Assembly (NCBI GenBank): GCA_035943995.1
Contig: DASZBS010000024.1
Coordinates: forward strand, 6,244-70,243
DNA: 64,000 nucleotides
Source of the DNA: Vulcanimicrobium sp035943995
GTDB lineage: Bacteria > Vulcanimicrobiota > Vulcanimicrobiia > Vulcanimicrobiales > Vulcanimicrobiaceae
Direction of reading: 5' to 3'
This document shows positions 14,856 to 23,357 of this stretch, piece after piece. The translations under genes were made by a program, and so were the position numbers. Position 1 is the stretch's first letter. Every line of letters begins with the position of its first letter. Under the pieces are notes generated by a model. The model saw only the letters and a list, made by a program, of their open reading frames with translations. It did not search any database and had not been told where the DNA came from.

Positions 14856-15341
14856 TTATCCCGACGTGCGCACGAGGCTCGGCTCCGGTTCGTCCGCGCC
14901 GCGGCCGGGGACCGCGCGGACGTGGCGCGGGTCGAGCCGCTCGCCGCAGTGGCCGCACACGGTCTTCGGATCGGCGCGGTGCTCGCACGTCGCGTGCATC
15001 AGCACGACGGGCGGGCCGTCCTGCGCGTACCAGCGGTCGCCCCAGCCCAGCAGCGCGACGATCACCGGATAGAGATCGCGGCCTTTCGCCGTGAGCCGGT
15101 ACTCCACGCGCACCGGGCGCTCCTGATACGCGTGCTCCTCGAGCACACCGTGCTCCACGAGACGCCGCAGTCGCGCGGCGAGGATGTTCGGCGCGATGCC
15201 GAGCCGCTCGATGAATGCGTCGAAGCGGCGCACGCCGCGGAACGACTCGCGGATCACGAGCAGCGTCCACCACTCACCCACCACGTCGAGTGCGCGGGCG
15301 ATCGAGCAGTTCATCTCGTCGAAGCTGCGCCGTTTGGCCAT
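14856..15341 (-). CDS. HxlR-family winged-helix regulator
   Basis: 161 aa from the ATG at 15341, preferred over a GTG at 15350 because GGAGG lies 8 bp upstream. The HxlR domain is plain at residues about 12-105: NCSIARALDVVGEWWTLLVI, then RFDAFIERLGIAPNILAARL. The C-terminal extension has a Cys cluster (ATCEHR, VCGHCGERL) that might sense redox state or bind metal. It is divergent from the thioesterase at 15393, with a 15-bp palindrome in the shared region, so it probably controls that gene and itself. Confidence 0.93.
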   Translation of the reverse strand: MAKRRSFDEMNCSIARALDVVGEWWTLLVIRESFRGVRRFDAFIERLGIAPNILAARLRRLVEHGVLEEHAYQERPVRVEYRLTAKGRDLYPVIVALLGWGDRWYAQDGPPVVLMHATCEHRADPKTVCGHCGERLDPRHVRAVPGRGADEPEPSLVRTSG

Positions 15342-15387
15342 TGCGATCACCTCCGGAAGGAGACATCGACGCGGCGGTCATAAGTTC

Positions 15388-15402
15388 CTTGCATGATGCA
15401 AG
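15388..15402. promoter_or_regulatory. Palindrome at the HxlR/thioesterase divergent region
   Basis: CTTGCATGATGCAAG is a perfect inverted repeat with 7-bp arms around one central base. It covers the start codon of the thioesterase gene and lies 47 bp upstream of the HxlR start. Candidate operator for the HxlR regulator. Confidence 0.5.
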
Positions 15403-15896
15403 TCACTCGCGAGCGCCTCGTCACCTGGGAAGACCCGCACGCCTCGGCGGGCGCTCTTCGGGACCTGTCCGGCATCGAGGCGATCCGCGCCGTGCGCGAC
15501 GGGCGCGTCCCGCCGCCGCCGATCGCGCGGCTCATGAACTTCACGATCGTCGAGGCCGAGGAAGGCCGCGTCGTGTTCGAAGGTTATCCGGGCGAAGAGC
15601 ACTACAACCCGATCGGCGTCGTGCACGGCGGCTTCGCGTTGGCGCTGTTCGACTCGGCGATGGGCTGCGCGATCCATACGACGCTGCCGCAAGGCGTCGC
15701 CTACACGACCACCGACGTCCAAGTGCGCTTCATCCGCGGCATCACCAAAGATACCGGCCCCGTCCGATGCGAAGCGACGGTGATCCACGTCGGTCGCTCG
15801 ACCGCGGTCGCCGAAGCAAAGCTCTACGATAGCGAGCGGCGCGTGCTCGGCACCGGAACGACGGGCTGCGCAGTTTTACGCCCTGCGAGTCGCTGA
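15393..15896 (+). CDS. PaaI-like hot-dog thioesterase
   Basis: 167 aa, with two adjacent ATG codons (15393, 15396). The hot-dog core runs from about residue 45: MNFTIVEAEEGRVVFEG, then NPIGVVHGGFALALFDSAMG with the catalytic-helix His-Gly-Gly motif, and TTTDVQVRFIRGI as the central strand. Such enzymes hydrolyse aryl- or acyl-CoA thioesters, often as housekeeping release of trapped CoA. No obvious ribosome site is present upstream, and the start lies inside the palindrome described at 15388-15402. It is likely under the control of the divergent HxlR regulator. Confidence 0.88.
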   Translation: MMQVTRERLVTWEDPHASAGALRDLSGIEAIRAVRDGRVPPPPIARLMNFTIVEAEEGRVVFEGYPGEEHYNPIGVVHGGFALALFDSAMGCAIHTTLPQGVAYTTTDVQVRFIRGITKDTGPVRCEATVIHVGRSTAVAEAKLYDSERRVLGTGTTGCAVLRPASR

Positions 15897-16280
15897 ATTC
15901 CAACCACTTCACCGTCGCGTAATAGCCAATCAACTTCGAGGGCAACATACCTTCCGGGCGCCGGATCCGAGTCAAAGTGAGCTGGGATCGCCGTCATTAC
16001 ACCGTGACCGTACACACGATCTAAGCCATCGTGAATCACATGACCGACCCGATCGTCTCAACCGACGTGTTGACGACAGAAGTCAAGGAACTCGCGCCCG
16101 GGGTGCGACTCGTCATCACCAATATTCCGATGATCCGCCGCACGGGTGGCGGCCGTGACGATACACGCTGGTACTTCACCCTGGAGGCCGCGTACCAGGT
16201 GATTTACCTCCGCCAACTCGCTCGAATCCTTATGGCGGAGGGCGAGACCGACATCCGGCTCGACTTCGGCGACGACGCCT
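15897..16280. other. Gene-poor stretch with probable gene remnants
   Basis: Two reading frames look partly coding but neither is a complete gene. On the + strand an ATG at 16040 opens TDPIVSTDVLTTEVKELAPG and continues through LARILMAEGETDIRLDFGDD before running antisense into the DUF1440-like gene, so its original 3' end seems lost. On the - strand a frame from 16039 gives GVMTAIPAHFDSDPAPGRY and ALEVDWLLRDGEVVGIQ before running into the thioesterase antisense. GC here is lower than in the neighbours. I read this as a rearrangement scar; neither product is recognised. Confidence 0.4.
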
Positions 16281-16766
16281 CTATCGGTCGTCGTGCATTC
16301 GAAGCACGTGTGCGAGCGCTTCGAGAGCGAGACCGTAAGCGATATGATAGCCGACGCCGCGCACGCTGGTCTCGATCGGAAACTCCCACGCCGGCGGCGT
16401 TAGGCCGAGCGCGGGTACGACGAAGAGGTTCGCCGGGCAGATCGCGATGCCGTACATTGCGCCGAAGCCTGCGCGCAGCCACGGCGCTCGCTTCGCGGCG
16501 GCGGGGTAGAGCACCGCGAACGCGACGCCGATGCTGACGTGCGCGGCGCGGCCCCACAGGACCGTTTCTTCGTGCGTCGGCTCGCGGCCGAACGCGCGCA
16601 TCACGGCGCGCGCGAACTGGCCCGGGCCGGTCACGTCCTCGAGCTCGGCCTCGCGGCGGTGGACGTCCTCCGACTGCGTCGCGTAGATCAGCTCGTCGGC
16701 GCGGTCCATGATCCAGGTCGCGGCCAAGCCCGCGGCGACGGCCTTCGCGATTCGCAGCGCACTCAT
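16281..16766 (-). CDS. YagU/DUF1440-like membrane protein
   Basis: 161 aa from the ATG at 16766. The frame extends upstream but then lies antisense to pyrR. It starts with SALRIAKAVAAGLAATWIMD, a first membrane segment, has further hydrophobic stretches (HVSIGVAFAVLYPAAA, FGAMYGIAICPANLFVVPAL) and ends GVGYHIAYGLALEALAHVL. The pattern resembles the YagU/DUF1440 family of inner-membrane proteins; the match is by impression and the function is unknown. It is divergent from pyrR with 58 bp between start codons. Confidence 0.65.
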   Translation of the reverse strand: MSALRIAKAVAAGLAATWIMDRADELIYATQSEDVHRREAELEDVTGPGQFARAVMRAFGREPTHEETVLWGRAAHVSIGVAFAVLYPAAAKRAPWLRAGFGAMYGIAICPANLFVVPALGLTPPAWEFPIETSVRGVGYHIAYGLALEALAHVLRMHDDR

Positions 16767-16824
16767 CGTCACGACCCGTACCCGTCGAAGGCGAAGCCGG
16801 ACCGGGACGACGAAGGCTAGGTCG

Positions 16825-17379
16825 ATGCAGACCGCGGTGGCGAGGCGACGCGTCCTGATGTCGCCCGACGAGATCGACCGGGCGATCGCGCGGATGGCCC
16901 ACCAGATCGTCGAACCCGAGGACGCCCAGGACGGGCTGCTCCTCATCGGGATCCGCCGCGGCGGGGAAGCCCTCGCCCGGCGGCTCGCGTCGAAGATCGC
17001 CGAGGTTCGCGGCTCGCTGCCCCAGCTCGGCTTCCTCAACGTGAACCTCTACCGCGACGACGACGTCGCCCGCGAGCTGCCGGAGTCGGAGATTCGCAGC
17101 GGGATCACCGGGCAGACGGTCGTGCTCGTCGACGACGTCCTCTACACCGGGCGCACCGTGCGCGCGGCGCTGGACGCCGTGACCGACCTGGGCCGCCCGC
17201 GCGCGATCCGGCTCGCGGTGCTCGTCGACCGCGGGCTGCGCGAGCTGCCGGTGCAGCCCGACTATCTCGGGAAGATCATCCCGACGAGCAGGCGCGAGCA
17301 CATCGACGTGCTGCTAGCGGCGCAGCGTTCCGACGCCGACGTGGTGACGGTGCACGACGCGGACCGTGCCGCCCCGTAG
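16825..17379 (+). CDS. pyrR: PyrR bifunctional pyrimidine regulator / uracil phosphoribosyltransferase
   Basis: 184 aa from the ATG at 16825. The PRPP-binding signature is VVLVDDVLYTGRT at residues 99-111, and the family marks LLIGIRRGGEALARRL and LGFLNVNLYRDDD are present. In Gram-positives PyrR binds UMP and attenuates pyr mRNA; in other groups it regulates by other means. I see no PyrR-type anti-antiterminator in the 58 bp leader, so control may act elsewhere. First gene of the pyr operon; its end overlaps pyrB by 14 bp. Confidence 0.95.
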   Translation: MQTAVARRRVLMSPDEIDRAIARMAHQIVEPEDAQDGLLLIGIRRGGEALARRLASKIAEVRGSLPQLGFLNVNLYRDDDVARELPESEIRSGITGQTVVLVDDVLYTGRTVRAALDAVTDLGRPRAIRLAVLVDRGLRELPVQPDYLGKIIPTSRREHIDVLLAAQRSDADVVTVHDADRAAP

Positions 17380-18280
17380 CCTGCTCGACGTCGACGACCT
17401 CGCCCCCGACGAGCTCGTCGCCGTCCTCGACCGCGCGGTGGCGTTTCGCGACGCGCTTCCGCCGCGCGATCTGTGCGCCGGCGTTCCGGTGCTCAACCTT
17501 TTCTTCGAAGCGTCGACGCGCACCGCGACGTCGTTCACGCTCGCCGAGCAGCGCGTCGGCGCCGACGTGATCACGTTCGCGCCCGGCGCGTCGAGCCTGG
17601 GCAAGGGCGAGACGATCGCCGACACGGCGCTGACGCTGCGCGGGATCGGCGTGCGCGTGATCGTCGTGCGCCATCCGGAGGCCGGCTTCGCGCGCCGGCT
17701 CGCCGACGTGTTCGACGGCAACGTGATCAACGCCGGCGACGGCACGCACGCGCATCCCACCCAAGCGCTGCTCGACCTGATGACGCTGCGCCAGGAGTTC
17801 CGCCGTTTCGACGGCTTGCGCGTCGCGATCGTCGGCGACATCCTGCACTCGCGCGTCGCTCGCTCGAACATCGTCGGGATGCGCGCGCTGGGGATCGACG
17901 TCACGCTGGTCGGCCCCGCCACGCTGTTGCCGCACGACTTCGCCGCCCCGGGCGTGCGGATCGAGCGCGACCTCGACGCCGTGCTCGCGCGCGCCGACGC
18001 GGTGATGATGCTGCGCATCCAACGCGAGCGCATCGAGTCGGGGCTCTTGCCGTCGCTGGACGACTACACGCAGCGCTACCAGCTCAACCGCGCGCGCCTG
18101 AGCTCGCTGCGCGACGACGCGATCATCCTGCACCCCGGCCCGTACAACCGCGGCGTGGAACTCACCGACGACGTGCTCGACGACCCGCGCTCGCGCTACG
18201 TCGCGCAGGTCCACAACGGCGTCTTCGTCCGCATGGCCGTGCTGGACTTGTTGGTGAACGGCGCCCCGGTGCCGGCGTGA
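17366..18280 (+). CDS. pyrB: Aspartate carbamoyltransferase, catalytic chain
   Basis: 304 aa from a GTG within the end of pyrR. Condenses carbamoyl phosphate with aspartate in pyrimidine synthesis. The carbamoyl-phosphate loop reads FFEASTRTATSF; the usual STRTR is STRTA here, so the second Arg is Ala54. Other marks are present: GDGTHAHPTQALLDL, VGDILHSRVARSN, MMLRIQRER (Arg for aspartate) and LHPGPYNRGVEL. No pyrI regulatory chain is nearby; the partner is likely the dihydroorotase encoded next, as in DHO-ATC complexes, but this is inference. Confidence 0.96.
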   Translation: MPPRSLLDVDDLAPDELVAVLDRAVAFRDALPPRDLCAGVPVLNLFFEASTRTATSFTLAEQRVGADVITFAPGASSLGKGETIADTALTLRGIGVRVIVVRHPEAGFARRLADVFDGNVINAGDGTHAHPTQALLDLMTLRQEFRRFDGLRVAIVGDILHSRVARSNIVGMRALGIDVTLVGPATLLPHDFAAPGVRIERDLDAVLARADAVMMLRIQRERIESGLLPSLDDYTQRYQLNRARLSSLRDDAIILHPGPYNRGVELTDDVLDDPRSRYVAQVHNGVFVRMAVLDLLVNGAPVPA

Positions 18281-18291
18281 AAAGGAAGCAG

Positions 18292-18310
18292 AGTTGCGCG
18301 AAGCGCAACT
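18292..18310 (+). terminator. Perfect hairpin between pyrB and pyrC
   Basis: AGTTGCGC, loop GAA, GCGCAACT: an 8-bp perfect stem with a 3-base loop, 11 bp after the pyrB stop. No T-run follows (TGCGAGTTTG), so a strong intrinsic terminator is doubtful. It may be a partial terminator or RNA-processing site that lowers pyrC expression relative to pyrB. Confidence 0.4.
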
Positions 18311-18379
18311 TGCGAGTTTGCTGCGCGCTGCCGCGCGCCTGACGCAGTCGGCACGAATGTGGCGAATTCCGGTGGCGTC

Positions 18380-19675
18380 ATGAAAACGTTGATTCGCGGC
18401 GGTAGGCTCGTCGATCCGCTGCAGGGTATCGACGCGCAACGCGACGTGCTGATCGAGAACGGGTTCGTCGCGCGCATCGGCGAGCATCTCGATGCTGACG
18501 ACGCGCGTGTCGTGGACGCGGCCGGCGCGATCGCCGCGCCGGGCTTCATCGACATGCACGTCCACCTGCGCGAGCCGGGCCAGACGCACAAGGAGACGAT
18601 CGCGACCGGCACGGCCGCCGCGGTCGCCGGCGGGTTCACTGCGGTCGCGTGCATGCCGAACACCGAGCCTGCGCTCGACTCCGCGGCGATCGTCAGCGAG
18701 GTCGTACGGCGTGCCGACGCCGCCGGGCTGGCGCGCGTGTACCCGGTCGGCGCGCTCACGCGCGGGCGCGCCGGCAAAGAGCTCGCGCCGTACCATCTCC
18801 TGTGCGACGCGGGTTGCGTCGCGTTCAGCGACGACGGTTCGACCGTGCGCGACGCGCGCGTGCTGCGCAACGCCGCGCGCTACGCCGCCGACCTGGAGTG
18901 CGCGTTCATCTCGCACTGCGAGGACGACGATCTTAAAGGCGACGCGGTGATGAACGAAGGCCCGGCGTCGATGCGGCTGGGTCTCGACGGCGCGCCCGCG
19001 CTGGCCGAAGACGTGATCGTCGCGCGCGACCTGCTCATCGCCGCGGACTCCGGCAAGGCGTGGCACATCGCGCACGTCTCCACGGCGACGTCGCTCGACC
19101 TGATTCGCTGGGCCCGCGCGCGCGGCGTGCGCGTGACGTGCGAGGTGACGCCGCACCATCTCGTGTTCCTCGACGACCGCTTCGACGACTACCGCGCCGA
19201 CTCCAAGGTGAACCCCCCGCTGCGCGGCGCGCACCACCGCGACGCGCTGCGCGCCGCCGTGCTCGACGGCACGGTCGACGCGCTCGCCACCGATCACGCG
19301 CCGCACGGGCTCGACGAGAAGGCGCAGCTACTCTCGCAGGCGCCGGTCGGTTTCAGCGGGCTCGAGATCGCGCTCGGGGCGTACGCGTTCGCGCTGCCGG
19401 ACCTTCCGCTCGCGCGCTTCGTCGAGCTGCTGTCGGTGAACCCGGCGCGCATCCTCGGCGTGCCGGGCGGGACGCTCGACGTCGGCAGCCCCGGCGACGT
19501 GACGGTGTTCGCCGACCGCGCGTGGACGGTCGACGCGCGCATGTTCCGCTCGAAGGGCAAGAACACGCCGTTCGACGGGATGACGCTGCCACGGCGCGCC
19601 GTCGCGACGGTGGTGGACGGCGCGGTCGTGTTCGAGCACGGCCGCGTGCTGCCGCGCGAGGAAGTGCCCGCATGA
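18380..19675 (+). CDS. pyrC: Dihydroorotase
   Basis: 431 aa; ATG at 18380 chosen as the start of the conserved MKTLIRGGRLVDP opening (a frame from 18359 is also open). It converts carbamoyl-aspartate to dihydroorotate. Amidohydrolase metal ligands are visible: His60 and His62 in DMHVHLREPGQTHKE, His in FISHCEDDDL, His in HIAHVSTATS and Asp in ALATDHAPH. The EPGQ and VPGG motifs place it with class I (PyrC/AllB-like) dihydroorotases. The stop overlaps the carA start (ATGA). Confidence 0.96.
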   Translation: MKTLIRGGRLVDPLQGIDAQRDVLIENGFVARIGEHLDADDARVVDAAGAIAAPGFIDMHVHLREPGQTHKETIATGTAAAVAGGFTAVACMPNTEPALDSAAIVSEVVRRADAAGLARVYPVGALTRGRAGKELAPYHLLCDAGCVAFSDDGSTVRDARVLRNAARYAADLECAFISHCEDDDLKGDAVMNEGPASMRLGLDGAPALAEDVIVARDLLIAADSGKAWHIAHVSTATSLDLIRWARARGVRVTCEVTPHHLVFLDDRFDDYRADSKVNPPLRGAHHRDALRAAVLDGTVDALATDHAPHGLDEKAQLLSQAPVGFSGLEIALGAYAFALPDLPLARFVELLSVNPARILGVPGGTLDVGSPGDVTVFADRAWTVDARMFRSKGKNTPFDGMTLPRRAVATVVDGAVVFEHGRVLPREEVPA

Positions 19676-20751
19676 CCAACCGCGCGACGCTGCTGCTCGC
19701 GGACGGCACGCGCTACGACGGCGAAGGTTTGAGCGCAACGGGGACCGCGCTGGGCGAAGCGGTGTTCTACACCGGGATGACCGGCTATGAAGAGGCGCTC
19801 ACCGATCCGTCGTACGCGGGGCAGATCCTCGCCTTCACCTATCCGCTGATCGGCAACTACGGCGTAAGCGGCACCGTGGCGCAGTACCCGCACGCGTGCG
19901 TCGCGGGGACGGTGATCAAGAACCTCTCGCGCCATCCGTCGCACTTCGATTCCAAGCAGGATCTCGGCTCGTGGCTCGACGCGCAGGGCGTGCGCACGAT
20001 CGTCGGCATCGATACCCGCGCGCTCACGATCGCGCTGCGCGAGCACGGCACGATCGCCGCGGCGCTCGCGGTCGGCGACGAAGCGATCGCCGAGATCGAC
20101 CAGACGCTGCGGCGCTACGTGATCGATGCCACGACGAAGGGGCTCGTCGCATCGGTCGCCGACGCGTATCGGTCCGGCGAGACGGTGGGCACCGGGCGCA
20201 AGCACGTCGTGCTGCTGGACTGCGGCGTGAAGCGCAACATCATCCGCGACCTCACCGCGCTCGACGCGCGCGTGACAGTGCTGCCGTACGGCGCGTCGCG
20301 CGAGGACATCCTCGCGGAGAAACCGGACGCGGTCGTGATCTCGCCGGGTCCGGGCGATCCGCGCGATCTGGGCGACACCGTCGACACGCTGCGCGGCTTG
20401 ATCGGCGAGAAGCCGCTGTTCGGCGTGTGCCTTGGCCATCAACTGCTCGCGCTCGCGTGCGGCGCGGAGACCTACAAGCTCAAGTATGGCCACCGCGGCG
20501 GGAACCAGCCCGTGAAGGATCTCGTGCACGACGAGGTGATCGTCACCGCGCACAACCACGGCTACGCGGTCAAGAACGACTCGCTGCCGGCGGAGCTCGA
20601 AGCGACGATGGTCAACCTGAACGACGGCACGAACGAAGGCTTCCGCCACCGCACGCTGACGATCGAAGCGGTGCAGTTCCATCCCGAGGCGTCCCCCGGC
20701 CCGTTCGACGCGCGCAACCTGTTCGCGCGCTGGCTCGACCGCGTCGAGTGA
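19672..20751 (+). CDS. carA: Carbamoyl-phosphate synthase, small (glutaminase) chain
   Basis: 359 aa; the ATG overlaps the pyrC stop. It releases ammonia from glutamine and channels it to CarB. The N-terminal domain has GEAVFYTGMTGYEEALTDPS; the glutamine amidotransferase domain carries VVISPGPGDP, the nucleophile Cys253 in GVCLGHQLLALA, and the His-Glu of AVQFHPEASPGP. Its partner carB is not next to it but 8.4 kb away (29172). The stop overlaps the next start (GTGA), tying it to the BatD-like gene. Confidence 0.97.
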   Translation: MTNRATLLLADGTRYDGEGLSATGTALGEAVFYTGMTGYEEALTDPSYAGQILAFTYPLIGNYGVSGTVAQYPHACVAGTVIKNLSRHPSHFDSKQDLGSWLDAQGVRTIVGIDTRALTIALREHGTIAAALAVGDEAIAEIDQTLRRYVIDATTKGLVASVADAYRSGETVGTGRKHVVLLDCGVKRNIIRDLTALDARVTVLPYGASREDILAEKPDAVVISPGPGDPRDLGDTVDTLRGLIGEKPLFGVCLGHQLLALACGAETYKLKYGHRGGNQPVKDLVHDEVIVTAHNHGYAVKNDSLPAELEATMVNLNDGTNEGFRHRTLTIEAVQFHPEASPGPFDARNLFARWLDRVE

Positions 20752-21632
20752 GCTTCGGCCGAGCCGCTGTCGGCCTCGCGGCGGCGGCGCTGCTGACGGC
20801 GACCGCGGGCGCGGCGAGCTTGCGCACGCTGCACGTCGACGCGTTGTCGATGCGCGCCGACCGCGTCCACGTCGCCGTCGGCGAGGTGTTCCATCTCGCG
20901 ATCCACGTGCGCGTGCGTGAGAACGTCGCCGCGCTCGACGAGCTGGTCGTCCCCGACGTCGGCACGATGAAGCTCGAAGGCGACGAGCGCAACGTGACCA
21001 GCTCGCCCGCCGGCACCGACGTCGTCGAGACGCTCACGCTCGAGCCGACCGTTGCGGGCGCATTCACGTTCAAAGGCGCGTACCTCGACGCGATCGACGC
21101 GCGCACGCGCAAGCCGTCGCGGTTCTCGGCGAATCCCGTCCGCATCGTCGTTGATGCCCCGGCGCCGGTCTCAGTGGCAGGCGTCGACGCGGCGTGGCGG
21201 CTGGTGCTCCTCGCCGGGCTCGTCGCAGGGGGGCTTGCGCTCATCGGAGGGGGCTTGGTTCTGGTCGTGGCCCTGCGCCGTCGCGCGCAGCCCGTCGTGC
21301 CTGTCGTCGCACCGGTCCCGCCCGCTCCAGCGCCGCCGCCGCGCACGCCGCGCACTGACGTGGAGGACGCGCTGCGGGCATATCGCACCGCGCCCGGTCA
21401 GGCCGCACTGACGCGCTTGCGCGGCGCCTTGTTCGTCGCCGCCGGCACGAACGCGGGCGCAACACTGCGCGACGCGCTCGCCGCGACGTCCGACGGCGCG
21501 CTGCGCGCGGCGCTGATCGCGGCGGAGCGGACGGCGTTCGGCCCCGCGCACGAGCGCGACGCGGCGTCCGCCGAGCTCGTCGCCGCGACGGAGAGCTGGC
21601 TGTCCGCAGCCCTCGCGGGGAGCAGCCGATGA
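20748..21632 (+). CDS. BatD-like membrane protein
   Basis: 294 aa from a GTG overlapping the carA stop. It has a signal-peptide-like N-terminus (VGLAAAALLTATAGAASLRT), then a beta-rich domain of about 120 residues (VGEVFHLAIHVRVRENVA, VVPDVGTMKLEGDERNV), one membrane segment (LVLLAGLVAGGLALIGGGLVL), a Pro-rich linker and a helical cytoplasmic tail. The order matches BatD/'oxygen tolerance' proteins, which accompany MoxR, DUF58 and vWA genes, exactly as here. Sequence identity to BatD is weak by eye, so the call leans on context. Confidence 0.7.
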   Translation: MSFGRAAVGLAAAALLTATAGAASLRTLHVDALSMRADRVHVAVGEVFHLAIHVRVRENVAALDELVVPDVGTMKLEGDERNVTSSPAGTDVVETLTLEPTVAGAFTFKGAYLDAIDARTRKPSRFSANPVRIVVDAPAPVSVAGVDAAWRLVLLAGLVAGGLALIGGGLVLVVALRRRAQPVVPVVAPVPPAPAPPPRTPRTDVEDALRAYRTAPGQAALTRLRGALFVAAGTNAGATLRDALAATSDGALRAALIAAERTAFGPAHERDAASAELVAATESWLSAALAGSSR

Positions 21633-21654
21633 GCCGCGCGCCCGAGGACGCCCG

Positions 21655-22572
21655 ATGAGCCGGCCGCGTGACGTCCTCGACGCGCTGCACGCGACGATCG
21701 TCGGCCAGGACGACGTCGTCGAAGCGCTCGTGCTGACGCTGATCGCCGGCGGGCACGTGCTGCTCGAAGGCGCGCCCGGCGTCGCGAAGACGTTGGCGTG
21801 CCGCGCGCTCGCGGCGGCGGCCGGCGGCGTATTCCGGCGCGTGCAGTTCACCCCCGATCTGCTGCCGTCGGACATCGTCGGCACGCGCATCTTCGACCAG
21901 AAGACCGGCGAATTCGCGACGGTGCTCGGGCCGCTGTTCGCCAACGTGGTGCTCGCCGACGAGATCAACCGCGCGCCGGCGAAGGTGCAGTCCGCGCTGC
22001 TGGAAGGGATGCAGGAGCGGCGCGTGACGATCGGTCCGCAAACGCACGACCTGCCGGCGCCGTTCGTCGTGCTCGCGACGATGAACCCGTTCGACACCGA
22101 AGGCACCTACGCGCTGCCGCTCGCGCAGCTCGACCGCTTTCTCGCGAAGGTCGTCGTCGCGTACCCGTCGCGCGACGAGGAACGCGCGATCGTCGACCGT
22201 TTCGGCGCGGGCGAGCCGCCGCTGCGCGCGAACGTCGCGACGCTCGACGACGTGCTGCGCTGGCAGCGCGAGGCGCACGACGTGTTCGTGGACGCGAAGA
22301 TCCGCGACTACGCCGTCGACCTGACGCGCGCCACGCGCACCGCGGACCTGGTCGCGCACGGCGCGAGCCCGCGCGCGGCGCTCGCGCTCGTCGCGCTCGC
22401 GCGGGCCCGCGCATACCTCGAAGGCCGCACCTTCGCCGTCCCGGACGACGTGCGCGACGTCGCCCCGGCCGTGCTGCGCCACCGCATCTCCTACGACGAC
22501 CGCATCGCGATCGGTGGCGGCGATCCCGAGGACGTCGTGCGGCGCATCATCGCGTCGGTGCCCGCGCCGTGA
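21655..22572 (+). CDS. MoxR-family AAA+ ATPase
   Basis: 305 aa. The Walker A motif is GAPGVAKT at residues 39-46, Walker B VVLADEIN at 98-105, sensor 1 ATMNPF, and the sensor 2 region SPRAALALVALARARAYL. The spacing and the phrase QFTPDLLPSDIVG identify the MoxR subfamily. MoxR proteins act as chaperones that mature or insert metal centres and envelope complexes together with vWA proteins. Its stop overlaps the DUF58 start (GTGA). It follows the BatD-like gene by 22 bp and belongs to one transcription unit with it. Confidence 0.95.
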   Translation: MSRPRDVLDALHATIVGQDDVVEALVLTLIAGGHVLLEGAPGVAKTLACRALAAAAGGVFRRVQFTPDLLPSDIVGTRIFDQKTGEFATVLGPLFANVVLADEINRAPAKVQSALLEGMQERRVTIGPQTHDLPAPFVVLATMNPFDTEGTYALPLAQLDRFLAKVVVAYPSRDEERAIVDRFGAGEPPLRANVATLDDVLRWQREAHDVFVDAKIRDYAVDLTRATRTADLVAHGASPRAALALVALARARAYLEGRTFAVPDDVRDVAPAVLRHRISYDDRIAIGGGDPEDVVRRIIASVPAP

Positions 22573-23357
22573 ACGCGCTGCGCGACGCCATACTTCGAGG
22601 TGCGCGCGCGACGCCGCGCCGCGGCGGCGTCGTGCGGGGCACGCGCGCGGGCGACGGCTTCGTGTTCTCGCAGCTGCGCGAATACGTCGAAGGCGACGAC
22701 CCGCGCCGGATCGACCACGCAGCGACCGCCCGGGCCGGCGCGCTGCAGACGCGCGTCTACCTCGAAGAGACCGCGCTCGTGCTCGCCGCGGTCGTCGACG
22801 AGTCCGGCTCGATGGCGGTCGGCCGCAAGCGTCCGCTCGCGGCGGCGGCGGCCGACGCGCTGCGCGCGTGGTTCGGCGCGCTCGAAGGCGACGACCGCGC
22901 CGCCCGCGTCGTCGACGAGCGGATCGTGCGTGACCGCCGCGCGGCACCGCTGGTGCGCGCGTCGAACCCGTTCCGGTTCGGCGCCGCGCTCAAGCTCGCG
23001 CTGCGCGCGCTGCCGCGCGGCGCGTCGCTGATCGCGATCGTCGACGGCTTCGACCTGCCCGACGACGACGCGCTGGCGCGCACCGCGCTGCGGTTCGACG
23101 CGACGGTGCTGCTCGCGCGCGATCCCTGGCGTGACGATCTGCCGCTGCGCGGCTTCGTTCGCCTGCGCGACGCGGAGACCGGGCGCGTCGGGCGCGTGTT
23201 CGTCGGCGCCCGCACACGCGCGCGCTATCGCACCGCCGCGCACGCGCGCGAAGCGGCGCTCCACGCGCGCTTCCGCGACGCCGGCTGGCGCGTCGGTACG
23301 CTCGAAGAAGCCGACGGCCGCGCCTCGCTGCTGCGCGCGTTCGGGCTTCCGGCATGA
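22569..23357 (+). CDS. DUF58 protein (vWA-like fold)
   Basis: 262 aa from a GTG overlapping the MoxR stop. The DUF58 signature is present near residue 35-55: FSQLREYVEGDDPRRIDHAA, followed by VYLEETALVLAAVVDESGSM, a MIDAS-like Asp-x-Ser-x-Ser motif. It has no N-terminal membrane segments, which fits the shorter soluble DUF58 type. Likely partner of the MoxR ATPase at the inner membrane face. Its stop overlaps the next start (ATGA). Confidence 0.88.
   Translation: MNALRDAILRGARATPRRGGVVRGTRAGDGFVFSQLREYVEGDDPRRIDHAATARAGALQTRVYLEETALVLAAVVDESGSMAVGRKRPLAAAAADALRAWFGALEGDDRAARVVDERIVRDRRAAPLVRASNPFRFGAALKLALRALPRGASLIAIVDGFDLPDDDALARTALRFDATVLLARDPWRDDLPLRGFVRLRDAETGRVGRVFVGARTRARYRTAAHAREAALHARFRDAGWRVGTLEEADGRASLLRAFGLPA

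Noticed and set aside
16767..16824. PyrR-dependent attenuator in front of pyrR
   Set aside because: The 58-bp space has no terminator/antiterminator pair and no recognisable PyrR-binding loop.
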